DNA of 64,000 nucleotides from Zhengitettix transpicula (taxonomy: Eukaryota; Arthropoda; Insecta; Orthoptera; Tetrigidae). Of the stretch, positions 10,892-22,109 are shown piece by piece. Each line of letters begins with the position of its first letter. The first letter of the stretch is position 1. The translations under genes were made by a program, and so were the position numbers. The notes beneath the pieces were generated by a model. It was given only the letters and a program-made list of their open reading frames with translations. It had not been told where the DNA came from and did not search any database. Location: assembly GCA_037074705.1 (NCBI GenBank), contig CM073590.1:140759600-140823599 (forward strand), in the 5' to 3' direction.

Positions 10892-10905
10892 CCAACAGGA
10901 ATATT

Positions 10906-10967
10906 TTTTTTTTTTTTTTTAGGGCAATAGGCTACATTAGTGTAATCCACGTGGTGGCAACTCAGGT
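10906..10967 (-). mobile_element. Family A fragment A5
   Basis: A T-run followed by GGGCAATAGGCTAC and GTAATCCACGTGGTGGC, the extreme 3' end of family A, cut off after about 50 bp. This is a severely 5'-truncated copy or a remnant of the same chain. Confidence 0.65.
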
Positions 10968-10969
10968 AG

Positions 10970-12535
10970 TTCGGACATTTGGTCTTATATTACAATAAAC
11001 ACTTGCGACCTCCAGCTACTGAAAAATGCACTAGTATATCGTTTATTAATTTTCGTGTCCGAACAAGTCACTTCTGTGCGAAAAGTAACGACACGGTACA
11101 TATGATCACATATTGTCGTCCGTATCTTTTACAGCTCAACTAAAGTAGGAATTATTAGAGGATAAACATGTTATTGCCACGTTGTCACACGTCAACCGTG
11201 TGCCTTATGGGATTCAGTACAACCAATATTAACGTCAAAGCCTTCGTTAATGTAGACAAGTAGGTAAAATAATTGCATGGATGATATTTACAAAATTTAT
11301 GTTATCTGCATCCTTGGACAAGAGACACAAAAGGGAGTGGGATTCCTTACATTTCACCACGAGGACTTTAAGCTCCAAATTAAAAGAATTTTAACATGTT
11401 AATGGTGGATCATTGGATGGCTTTTCTGAAGGACGAAAACAATTACAATCGTAGGAAGGCGCTCAGAAATGCACAGCTCAGCCGAAAGGAGGGAATGATT
11501 TAGGTAAAATATGTTCAAATTGATATGCAGATATATCCATGCAACGGAATTGGTTAAAATATCGCATGTCCTTCGATAGATACATTCCCTCATTTCAAAA
11601 AATTAACAATAAAGCGTTTTAGTGTGAATATTATTTATAAAAATTAAGATAAAAATGAGTGATTGGGGAAAATCGTATCCAGAAAAATAACTTTAGGTGG
11701 ATAAGAGTACGTGACAGTTGTATCTAGAAAATCAACTAAAAATTGAAATAAGAATGAAATGAATTTTTTTGTAAAATATTTATGATACGGTCAGGGTTAT
11801 CTAATCGCTATTATTCGAATAAAAAGGATTAATATAAACCTATACTGGACATATCTCTTTCCAACGACGTTATTTGGTAATGTTGACAAGTGGATCTTGT
11901 AAGATGTGTCCCTGCAAACTATAAAAGCGAAATAAATTTAACATTACAATTAATTTCATAAACATTTGTGTAGTGCGAATGTGGCTATTGGAAACGCGTA
12001 TGCGTCAGTTTCGCTGGATATACGTTTTCCTTTATCGCGATAGTTCTTATGTTTTGAATATTAATTCTGTAACCATTTAAATTAATTTTATTTGATAATT
12101 AATCCTGATTTTACTTTTAAAATTGGGTGTTTTCATTTCGTCAATAGTATAATTGTAGAATGCATTTCTTAAAATAAAAATTAAATTTTGATATACATTA
12201 CATTCTGATGGGTTTGGGGCAAACTAAAACATTCTCTACATTATTTTTAATGTAATGGACGCAAACCATTTGGAAAATAAACGATACATATGCAGAAAGA
12301 GAAGGTTTGTAATCAATTGACACAGGAGAGGTTGAACCCATTCAAATTGGCCACATTAACTAAATAGCATTAACTGTTAATATAGAAAAGTGCTTAAGAA
12401 GTTGTGGCCTCAGAAATTGTTTCATACAAGCTTTCAGTAGTAAACTACAATCGTGCCGTTTTTCGTCTACACAAGTGAGAATATTCTCTTGTTATTTCAT
12501 TATTCTCTAAACCTAAACGGTTAATGTTTCACTGG
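10970..12535. other. No gene recognised
   Basis: AT-rich sequence. Both strands were read and no coding exon, RNA gene or clear repeat was recognised. Short frames such as the one at 11399-11593 look like chance. Confidence 0.4.
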
Positions 12536-12539
12536 AGTT

Positions 12540-12880
12540 AAAGATGGGGTTTATAGATGTCACTGAGTTTAATTATGACATTTAACTTGCCGTTTAACCC
12601 CAAGCTAGGGGGTGGCAATTTTCAAACATTTAATACGTCCGAAATTTGAGTCGGTTAAATAATTTTAGTTGTGAAAGAGATTGATAGTGTTTCTACCGAT
12701 GTTTTTTTTGTATATAATTATAACTCCTTTCGGAGGGAAACACCCTAAGGGGCGGGGGGGGGGTGGAGAGACACTACAAGAAAATATCGCGGAAACAATC
12801 CAGATTGGAGTCGAATCCGGGGTTATGGATGTCGCTGAGTTTAATTATGACAAACCGGGCAACACCGGCACCCAACTAGT
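12540..12880 (+). mobile_element. Helitron-like element copy H3 with a preserved 3' end
   Basis: The block GAGTTTAATTATGACA occurs twice, about 271 bp apart (near 12564 and 12836), with the GGTGGCAATTTTCAAACAT block between them. The copy ends in a hairpin (CCGGGCAACACCGG, about 12855-12868), a short spacer and CTAG at 12876-12879 followed by T, as in a Helitron 3' terminus. A reading frame of 116 codons across it is read here as fortuitous, since it overlaps repeat sequence only. Confidence 0.6.
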
Positions 12881-13099
12881 AGTGGTGAATACTCGAACGT
12901 TTTTACTTAGACAATGGAATATCCGATCAATACCTATATTAATATTACCTGACCGTGATTATTTCAAAACCAAAGTAATGAATGGGTCCTTAATCAAACA
13001 CTTTTTACTGGTACACTATGGTTTATTTTAAACAATTTAATTGACGTATAATTTAAATTATATATATTTTCAACTTTAAGTGTGTGATTGACGTCATTT

Positions 13100-13994
13100 C
13101 ACTTAACATTTTAAAAAATATTTTTCATATTCATAACGAATAAAACAACTTATGACGGAGTTAGTTAAAACAGAACCAATTAGTGTATGACAATTAAACA
13201 AGTAATAAATTACACATTTTCTGACAGGAGTGAGGTAGGATAATATGCATAAACTAACAGCAGTCAGAGTCCCCACAACAAACCCCCTCTCCCGACATAG
13301 GAAGGGCGTGGGACAAATACCCAATGCCCGACCTTCCTGATGCAGGTTTTCTAGGGTTTGTCCTGCATTACTTTTAGGCGAATGCGGATCGGATCCTTAA
13401 AATATAGCCCAGAGGCCCTAGTTAACCCTTGGCTACCTTCCTCTACCCTTCCGCATCCCCCCTTTCAAAGCCCTTCCTATGCTATTAAAGGGGAGTTGCC
13501 ACTATGTGTAGCCTGTTACCCCCAAAAAAGCTACGATATTGAACATGTAAATCCTATTGTAAATAATAGTATTATTATACTGAAACATGTCTGGAAATAA
13601 GTTGGCCTAAGTAAATATTTTAATTAAATAATAAGACCAATATGGTTAAAGTAACAGAAAGATTCTGACGTACAATTTTAAATACTGGCATTTTAATCTA
13701 AATTACATTAAAATTAATTTTATATGTTACTGTGATTTAAGGGTTTTGCATTTATAATATTAACATTAAATTCAAAAGTCGGTTTATTAGACAAGGAATT
13801 AATAAAAAAGTAAGAGAACCGATTTCTGTGTCGAATTGAAATTTATTTGGGTCGCTAATCTGTTTAGTGAAAGTCCTGATTGAAATCCAAGTTGAGTAAC
13901 TTTCAATTCTGTAGAGGTTTGTAAAAGGTTACGTGTAAATTACCAAAAATCTCTTATTAGTGTTTTCTTAAGAGAGGAGCAGACTGAAACCGCG
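13100..13994. repeat. Duplicated block, copy 1
   Basis: Sequence from about 13130 to 13994, leaving out the insertion at 13261-13531, matches 16720-17888 in the same orientation. Landmarks are GTATGACAATTAAACAA, AATTACACATTTTCTGAC, GGAAATAAGTTGGCCT, ATTTAAGGGTTTTG and AAATCTCTTATTAGTGTTT. It is non-coding and could be a segmental duplication or two copies of an unknown dispersed repeat. Confidence 0.75.
13261..13531 (+). mobile_element. Family A retroposon copy A6, 5'-truncated
   Basis: About 270 bp on the plus strand, from the CCCCACAACAAACCCCCTC block to GTAGCCTGTTACCCCCAAAAAAG. It interrupts duplicated block copy 1 exactly where copy 2 (about 17437) has no insertion, so the unoccupied site is visible in the window. 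Confidence 0.75.
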
Positions 13995-14469
13995 CAAGTT
14001 TGTATTGATTATTTGATGCATTTACTATCAAATCCATTCAAAACTTTTGATCTGATTCGAACGGAATTAGTTTATATTTCAGCACTAAGGTTTTGGAATA
14101 ACCTGTATTTATATTTTTATGCAGATATTTTGAGTAGCCTATTGACTTTATTATGTTGATCAGTAAATTTTCTAACTTTGTAAGAGACATAAATCCATAG
14201 CTCTTAGAAATTTAAATTAATGAAATTTTCTCGTGATTTTGATTTTTAAACATAGAAACATAGAAAAAGATCAGATTCATGTTGTATTTTTTCTTATGTA
14301 GCACAGATTATAAAATAATATTTGTGATGAAATTGAAGTGTTTATACATATAATTTTTTTTCTATTTAAGTTTAAAAAATGGCGCAATTAAACGCTTCAA
14401 AAGGTGAAAAATCATATTGCCACATCCCCTGCGACTAAACGATCCTTTCTATTATTCAATAATAAATAT

Positions 14470-15448
14470 TGTAATGCCTATTAATTAAGGCATTAATGGT
14501 GATTGACAATCTGAATTGTTAGAGAAACATTATTGACGGCGGTACCGAACACTACAAGCGACAATGAAACAGAGTATTGTAGTCTTGGTTGGAAGAAGGA
14601 ATGCGCGCTCAAAATTACGAGACGAGAGCAGTCAGCTATGGAATTCAGTCGAGGACGGAACGAAAATTAATTGAGTTGGAAATCAGAGGCGAGAGCATTA
14701 AGTTGGGTCGACGTTTGGTTGGAAGTCTGCATTTTGGATCTTCAGCGATCGAGTGGTTGTAATAGAACTTTTCGAAAATTGGAAATTAAATACGTACCGA
14801 GAGACGAGGACTAAACACGTACCGAGAGCAAGAATCGAAGGCAGAACTACAAAAACCTGCCAAGCTGGGCAGCCGTGAGAAGGAGGCAACCGAGGGAGCG
14901 AGAGACGAAGAAGAGGTTCCTGGTTCCTGACTTTGTTCCACAAATATTTAAATTAGAATCTGTGAGCTAAGTAGAAGCTGTGCAAAACCCATCACCGTGC
15001 TTCGTAAATCCAAAGTATCCTAGAAGCAGTGGGCAGCCGTAAGTAACAATAGAAAACAGTTAATGATGTAAACAAAATTAAAAGATAGATGTCAGATATC
15101 GTTCCTTTCTTATTGATAACAAAATTGTAAATTAGAAGCAATCTTTGTAGGTTAATTTCGTCGACAATTAAATTTAGGTTTGTTAATTGACGAGTACATC
15201 TTTTCCTTTTAAATTTAATTTTGTGTTCTTTAATTATTTTGAACGATTCGCCGTTATCAAACCCAGTTGAGACCCTGAAAGAATATGTTTAATTTGTATA
15301 ATTGTTTAATTTTGATAATAAATTTGTTTGTTTGTTAAAGTTATATCTTTCATTCATTTGTTAAGCCACTAATTTAATCATTACAAAATGCTTCCACAAC
15401 GTGTGGCATAATTAAATTAAATAAATGTTTTTAATTTTGTATATTACA
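14470..15448 (+). mobile_element. LTR-like unit (copy 1)
   Basis: A 979-bp unit starting TGTAATG and ending ATTACA, flanked by ATAT on both sides (14466-14469, 15449-15452). It is homologous along its length to the minus-strand unit at 42485-43794. Near its end lies TCATTACA (to 15384) followed by CACAACGTG about 16 nt on, resembling an LTR end plus primer-binding region; a 64-bp tail follows. No protein-coding capacity was found. Best guess is a solo LTR or short non-autonomous LTR element. Confidence 0.5.
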
Positions 15449-15449
15449 A

Positions 15450-16770
15450 TATGTTTAACATTAAGTTTCTGAATACAAATTCTCCAAAAACCACATTTGT
15501 AGCTAATTACTCTACAAAACCAAGAGTAACGTTTTATTTCAGACTATTGCGAATACACATGGTATGTAAAGTTAGTACTAAGTACAGGAACTGAATTTAT
15601 TTTAATAATTTACATTTGACAACGACAATTTCTGCGACACATTGACCTATTCAAGTTGGTTCATGTCGATTCTTGTTTCGAGATTGTTAGACTGCGGAGT
15701 AGACATTTATTTGCAGAAATATTTTACTCGCCAGCTTTTGTTATATTTTTTAAAAAAACTTTTCCGATTACAAAGAGCTATACAAATCTCGGGGGAAGTT
15801 CGTCGACTACTACACCAATCAGAAGTATTTCAATGATCAAGGGTGAATTGTAAAGCGAGAGTTTTCCAGGTGATTTTCTTCGAAACATAACTGTATTTAA
15901 AAACTGGTAAATTGTTTAATAGGGTTAAAATAATCCAATATTTGGACGAAAATAAAGTGTTTGTACATATAAAATGTTTTAATCTGTCTAAAAAAAATCG
16001 TAATATAACACTTGAAAAGTTGGGCATTCTTCAAATTCAGTAGAACAAATATAGACAAGGTTTGGTGTATTACACATTTATTATAGGGGAGACTAGGGTA
16101 AAATGACCCCGCTGAGGTATATAAATTATACTTAAGAATCACAATAATTTGAAAAACCGTTCCTCAGTGTTCTTAAGAGTGATTAGTTACAACTGTGATC
16201 TTTTGGAGAATTTGTAATCATAAATTTCATACTAAACATATTTATTAATCAATTCGATAGAAAGTATACCTCACTTTTCAAGTGACTTTTTTTAGATAGA
16301 TGGTAACATTTTTATGTCAAAACAATATATTTTCGTCATAATTAGTAATTTATAGCCAAGGCTACATAAGAAAAAATACAAAATGATAACTAAGTAACTG
16401 ATTTTTTAATTTTAAATTCTACGTTTAGAAATTAAAATCACGAGATATTTTATAAATTTAAATTTTACGTAAATTTTGTGTAACGGAAGTAGCGAATGTA
16501 GTGATCATCATCATCCGCTTCTGCACATTGCTCATGTGCTCATCATTTACAAATCTGGAACATAATCCAGCCTTCACCATTTACGGAAACCAAAAAAATT
16601 CTCCCTGTAATAAATACATTCTATCAAAACGGGACATATAAATTTAAATTAAGTCATAGATTACAAGTATTTTAAGATTAAAAATAAGTTTATAATTATT
16701 TTGTTTCTCTATTAATACGTATAATAACGTTGATGAATAAAACATATTACGTTGGGGTTCGTTAAAATAT
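15450..16770. other. No gene recognised
   Basis: AT-rich sequence with short overlapping frames at 15642-16142 that show no coding character. From about 16720 onward it becomes homologous to the start of duplicated block copy 1. Confidence 0.4.
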
Positions 16771-17888
16771 AATCCATTTGTTTATTTTTTGTAGGGTAAC
16801 AGACAACATGAGGGTAATCCACATGGTGGCAACTCCCCTTTAATAGCATAGGAAGGGATTTGAAAGGGGGGATGCGGAAGGGTAGAGGAAGGGAGCCAAG
16901 AGTTACTAGGGCCCCCGGGCTATACTTTAAGGATTCTACCCGGCATTAGCCTAAAGAAATGCAGGGAAAACCATAGAAAAACCTGCATCAGGTAGGTCGG
17001 GCATTGGGTACTTGTCCCACGCCCTTCCGATAGCGGGAGAGGAGTTTGCTGTGGGGACGCAGCATTCCCTTCTCCGTGCCTCGACCAGTTTAGGAGGCAG
17101 CTGGCCGACTGTTCCAATGGGAACAGCGAACATCTCTTACCGTATGCCCAAGGTCTGTGACCCCGGAACATACACCTCTCAGAACAGGCCGAGGTGCCTC
17201 GGCTCGTGGAACCTTAGTTCAAAAACGGAGAGGAAAAGGCATCCCCAAAGGTAGCCCCTTCGTATCTCTCCTACAAGGTTCTGCCTGAGAGAGAACATCC
17301 CTCGCAGGTTACCTGCCAGAGAATCCTCTCGCAGTTAACCCATTTGTGTATGACAATTAAACAAATAATAAATTACACATTTTCTGACTGGAGGAGAGCA
17401 GAATAATATACATCAACTGACTGAGGTCAGATCTTGGATATTGAACATGTTAGTCCATTTGTAAACGATAGGATTGTCATATTGAACCATATCTGGAAAT
17501 AAGTTGGCCTGACTAAATATTTTACTTAAATAATCAGACGAATATGGTTAAAGTAAGCGAAAGCTTCTGACGTACAATTTTAAATCCTAACATTTTAATG
17601 TAAATTACATTAAAATAAATTTTATAAGTGTCTGTGATTTAAGGGTTTTGTCATTTATAATATTAATAGTAAAATACAAGTCTTTTATTGGTTTATTAAA
17701 CACGTAAAAAAATGTATGGCAACCGATTTTTGAGTCGAATTCAAATTTATTTACGTCACTAATGTGTTTAGTGATTGAAATCCAAGTTTAGTCACATTCA
17801 ACTGTGTAGAGATTTCTAATATGTTGTGTGTAAATTACCAAAAATCTCTTATTAGTGTTTCCTTAAGACAGGAGCAGATTGAAACCTG
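16720..17888. repeat. Duplicated block, copy 2
   Basis: Counterpart of 13100-13994 in direct orientation. It contains family A copy A7 at 16786-17339, which is absent from copy 1, and lacks copy 1's own insertion. Homology stops at about 17888. Confidence 0.75.
16786..17339 (-). mobile_element. Family A retroposon copy A7, near full length
   Basis: About 550 bp on the minus strand. Its 5' end holds two tandem hairpin modules of the type CTGCGAGAGGATTCTCTGG and CCTGCGAGGGATGTTCTCTC. The flanks are CCATTTGTTTAT (16774-16785) and CCATTTGTGTAT (17340-17351). Duplicated block copy 1 has a single equivalent (13176-13187), the empty site. This is the best evidence for the family's true ends. Confidence 0.8.
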
Positions 17889-18334
17889 TAGTTTCTGCCC
17901 CTAGATTTATTAGGTATCAGTCTACGCTCGCGACATCTCTAATGTATTGTCACAATTATTATTATTATGACTTCTCCTCTTTATCTTCCAATCAACTATG
18001 TGAAAATTGTGATTTCTCCTGTGTCCAATTTGTTAGATTCTTTTGTTTCAGAAAGTCTTCAAATTACGGTAGAAATAGATCCCAAATAAATGGACAATGC
18101 TGGTTATAATTTTAGCTCTAATATTTTCTCGTCTACCTTCTTCATTTGACGTATTCCTCTATTTCGGTGCAGTTCGTCCGCTTCTGCATCCGCTCATTTC
18201 ACTCTGTCTCTTTTGAATTACTTTCTTTATCGAAACTGTGCATCTCTTTATCACCTTCTACTTAACTTACCGTGAAACTATGAATGTGACACCGAAGGTG
18301 GTTGAAATTGGATTTTAATGGCGTCTATCCTGTC

Positions 18335-18420
18335 TCCAATCAGCTAAACGACACTGAAAAGTATGGATTCAACTTTGGTACTAAGGGACATTTCAAATTT
18401 CATTCCCCTTCACCACTTTG
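18335..18420. repeat. Direct repeat, copy 1 (partner at 20103-20187)
   Basis: AATCAG..., GAAAAGTATGGATTCAAC and TTTCATTCCCCTTCACCAC recur in the same order at 20105-20187 with small indels. The origin is unknown. Confidence 0.5.
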
Positions 18421-18796
18421 TTTTTTTGGGTAACAGGCTACAGGAGGGTAATCCACATGGTGGCAACTCCCCTTTAATAGCATAGGAAGGGATCTGAAAG
18501 GGAGGATGCGGAAGATTTTGAGGAAGGTAGCCAAGGGTTAAGTAGGGCCCCCGGGCTAAAGTTTAAGGATCCTACCCGACAATTCGCCTAAAAGTGATGC
18601 GGGGAAAACCCTAGAAAAATCTGCATCAGGTAGGTCGGGCAATTGGTACTTGTCCCACGCCCTTCCGATAGCGGGAGAGAAGTTTACTGTGGGGACGCAG
18701 CATTCCCTTCTCCGTGCCTCGACCAGTTTAGGAGGCAGCTGGCCGACTATTCCAATGGGAACAGCCAACAACTCTTACCGTATGCCCAAGGTCTGT
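18420..18796 (-). mobile_element. Family A retroposon copy A8, 5'-truncated
   Basis: Minus-strand copy from a T-rich tail (TTTTTTTGGGTAACAGG) through the AATAGCATAGGAAGGG and GTCGAGGCACGG blocks to ACAGACCTTGGGCATAC, where similarity stops. Confidence 0.75.
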
Positions 18797-18849
18797 CAAT
18801 TCTATCTACTTTTGATGGTTCAATTTCGACTTAAACAGGCACGAGGAGT

Positions 18850-20830
18850 GTAATAACCCTCCAGACTAACATCGCTTATTAATGTTTAAATTGAACTTAA
18901 TGCTTTGGGACTGTTTCTATTAATCTCAGCGATCTAAAAAGTTATTTATTATGCACTAATATCGGACGTTTCTCATTATTTGTACATGACATCCGCTTAT
19001 CATCGTCACCTTCGTCTTTCCCACCAAGTGTTTTTTTCTGAACTCACATATGTACCATGAAATGTACAAAAAACATCTTCGTAATAATTCATACTCGTGT
19101 ATCGACTAAAAGTTTAAACCAGCGGAAGCAGACAGGTTTATTGGATAAATATGGCACTAATTTCGGTCAATGAAACAATCAATTAATTGTGTTGTTTATC
19201 TTCCTTAAAAATTCTTGTTTCCCTTTTTTCATCAAATGTTTTATCTAACGCGTGTTTTAGAACGACGGAAATGATTGCTAATAATCTTAGACTTCGGAAA
19301 AAATAAGCGTCGGCATCATACCGCATGTTTTAGTCCAAAATTATGTATATAATGTTACCTTGGCTGACAGATCTGAAAACGAGTTCGAAATATGTGGCAA
19401 TTACACTCGAAGTCATTGTAAGAAGTAGAGATTTGAATTTTGTTCTTTCTCTTACAACCGTTTTCGTTCATGTTCGGCAACTAAACGTTCACTACTGGAA
19501 CAATTACTTCATGATATGTTTAATGAATTGTATGCAGCTGTGCAATCAGAAACAATATTCCACCGGTGTACCAATTGTTTTGGATTAAAATAAATAAAAA
19601 CTTTAATTAGATCGCCAGAATTGTATTGCAGAACTTCTAACCCTCGAAATTGTACTCCTTCTGGAAAACAATTTTTCTTTCCATTAGATTAGCAATAATT
19701 AACTGTTCTTGCTCCATACTCGGCTAATGGCGCTCTTCAAAGTTGACATTCGTGGAATCCGAGCTTTGTCTGAAACTTGAGCAGAGCGAACGTCACAATA
19801 TAATTAGGCAGATCTCGAGAAGTATTTGCTTTTTCTGGTTGTTTTCCTGAAATCCGTCTGTTTCAATTTAAGAGGCACAGACATTATGAAAACGATTCCC
19901 GCAGTTCTTCACTATTTCTAAATTCTACGTCACAACGCGGTTAAGTAATATAAAATGTATGTTTCACAACTGTAAGTTTCGCTTTATATTATTTTTTCCT
20001 GTTCACTACCATCAGGCGAATTTACGATATAACATCAAATGTATGTCTCTCAATGTATTTAGGTGAAATGCTTATCCAGTAATTTTTTTTTGGTAAATAT
20101 AACTAATCAGTTTACCGACACCCGAAAAGTATGGATTCAACACTTATTTTGGTATTTAATTTTCATTCCCCCTCACCACGTTCTACGAATTGTGAGACAG
20201 CGTTTGAGATTAAACTTAACTCATTTTTCCAACCAATCAATTACTTTAAAATAAACATTTTCTCTTAGCTTGAATTGATTAGAACTGATTCATAGTCTGG
20301 AGGTTTATAATTAGCAAAATAAAATTTTATAAAAATGAGTGTTGACGTTGATGAGCAGAAAAACCAGAAACAGTCTCCAAGTTTTTAATTTTATTAAATA
20401 ATTAGTTGGAAGCTTTCAACTCTATAGTTATAATCATCCTGAATGAACAGTCTAACGATGCAACTTATATTAAAAAATCAAGTTACGAATACATTGCAAA
20501 ACATTTAGCATAACATACCTTCCTGTCCTATAATTAAAATCACAATAACTTTAAAAAATATTAGTACCTATAGGTACTTAGTCACTAATATAAAACTATG
20601 TTGTTTATTAAACAAGGTATGATCTTAAATTGTTCCAATAGGTGGTTCAGTGTGTACACTTACAATAGAAAATCGATACTATAGTATAGATTTATTATTT
20701 TAGTAGTTATTATTTAATTATATATACATATATATGATTATACATGCATGTAAACATGTATAACGTTTCAAATATTTAAGAAATCCAAGTTCTCAATTCA
20801 GTAATTTTTAACTTACGTCGAGTAAGCTGT
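18850..20830. other. No gene recognised
   Basis: AT-rich sequence. Apart from the direct repeat at 20103-20187, nothing was recognised. The open frame at 19343-19588 has no recognisable motif. Confidence 0.4.
20103..20187. repeat. Direct repeat, copy 2 (partner at 18335-18420)
   Basis: Shares GAAAAGTATGGATTCAAC and the following TTTCATTCCCC-TCACCAC stretch with 18335-18420. Confidence 0.5.
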
Positions 20831-20895
20831 ATTTATAATTACCTGCAACTCAGTAATTCACGTAAATTGATCAAGTGAAATGGAATCACATTATA

Positions 20896-22109
20896 CCATT
20901 GTGAACAAAAAGTAAGGTGAAAATATTTATAAAATATAAATTCTTTATTTATTCTTCCAAATCAATTTCATCCCCTTCAAAGTAATCCCCATCCGATAAA
21001 ACGCACTTTTTCCAACGCTTTTTCCAGTTCTCGAAACAGTCGGAATAGTCTTTTTCCGGTATAGCCTTCAAGACCTTCTTCGATTCGGTTTTTAACTCCT
21101 CAATCGTGTCAAAACGGCGCCCCCGCATTGGCCTTTTGAGTTTGCTGAATAGCCAGAAGTCGCACGGAGCCAAATCAGGCGAATACGGTGGTTGCGGAAC
21201 GATATGAGTCGAGTTTTTGGCAAAAAAGACGCGAAGAACCAATGCAGTATGACATGGTGCATTATTTTGATGAAGGAACCAAGAGTTGTTCGCCCATAAT
21301 TCTGGCCGTTTCAGACGAATAGCTTCACGCAAACGACGCATAACGCTCAAATAATATTCTTTGTTGACAGTTTGGCCCGGCGGAAGGAATTCATAGTGCA
21401 CCACACCACGATAATCAAAGAAAACTGTCAACATTACCTTGATTTTCGATCGACTTTGCCGCGGTCTTTTCGGTCTTACTTCACCTTTTGCACGATATTC
21501 GCTGGATTGGTCGGTGGTTTCAGGGTCGTATGCGTAAATCCAAGTCTCGTCTCCAGTAATGATACGTTTCAAGTGTTCCTGATAGTCAGACAGCAAAGTT
21601 TCACACACATCAACGCGACGCTTTTTTTTCCAGAAAATTGAGCGATTTTGGCACCAATCGAGACTTGACGCGTTTAAGACACAAAACATTCTTCAAAATA
21701 GTTTGGGCTGAGCCAAATGATATTCCAACACTATCAGCGAGATCTCTAATTGTCCATCGACGATTTTCAATCACCAATCTTTGATTTTTTTGGACGTGGC
21801 CCTCGTCGGTAGACGTTGATGGTCGTCCAGAGGGCGGTTCGTCTTCAACGCGTTCTCGGCCCTCTTTGAACTCATTGTACCACTTATAAACGTGTTTTTG
21901 TGCCATAGTTTGATCACCAAAGGCCTTCCGCTACATTTTAAACGTGTCCGCACGAGAATATTCGTTCCGTAAACAAAATTTGATGCAAGTTCTTTGCTAA
22001 ACAATTTTGCTAGACAGTTCTACCAACCTAGGAAAAAATAAATTTACCTGCCTTCCTAATACTCGGGAGTTTTAAATGACAATTTCACCTTACTTTTTGA
22101 TCACAGTGG
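20896..22109 (-). mobile_element. Decayed mariner-family DNA transposon
   Basis: 1214 bp with 27-bp terminal inverted repeats that share TGTGA(N)CAAAAAGTAAGG, flanked by the TA duplication (20894-20895, 22110-22111). It carries one transposase gene on the minus strand. Length, repeat length and TA target are typical of mariner. It sits inside a LINE reverse-transcriptase remnant and is therefore younger than it. Confidence 0.93.
20949..22000 (-). pseudogene. Mariner transposase pseudogene (DD34D type)
   Basis: The minus strand encodes the helix-turn-helix N-terminal region (HVYKWYNEFKEGRERVEDEP, then DLADSVGISFGSAQTIL), and the catalytic region with ITGDETW and YSPDLAPCDFW, ending EGDEIDLEE. 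Three defects are visible. An in-frame TAG lies at 21931-21933 in the N-terminal part. A frameshift near 21620-21640, in a run of A/T, splits the frame into 21906-21610 and 21689-20949. The second catalytic Asp, in the usual H-D-N-A-P context, is Asn (HQNNAPCH, codon 21264-21266). The enzyme cannot be active. The low number of other changes suggests a fairly recent insertion. Confidence 0.9.

Larger units (their letters stand above)
9831..10905. repeat. Three occurrences of one target sequence around chained family A insertions
   Basis: CCAACAGGAATAT occurs at 9831-9843, 10378-10390 and 10892-10904. Each occurrence is followed by a polyT tract (the polyA tail of a family A copy on the minus strand). 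The spacing is one element each time, so copies A3, A4 and fragment A5 form a chain with the same target sequence at each junction. Confidence 0.75.

Noticed and set aside
12681..13031. 116-codon plus frame
   Set aside because: It overlaps Helitron-like copy H3 and continues into AT-rich sequence; no domain and no coding-like composition.
14698..14943. 81-codon minus frame with Pro/Ser-rich peptide
   Set aside because: It lies wholly inside LTR-like unit copy 1, and the homologous stretch in copy 2 shows no matching frame.
21372..21641. 89-codon plus frame
   Set aside because: Antisense shadow of the mariner transposase gene.
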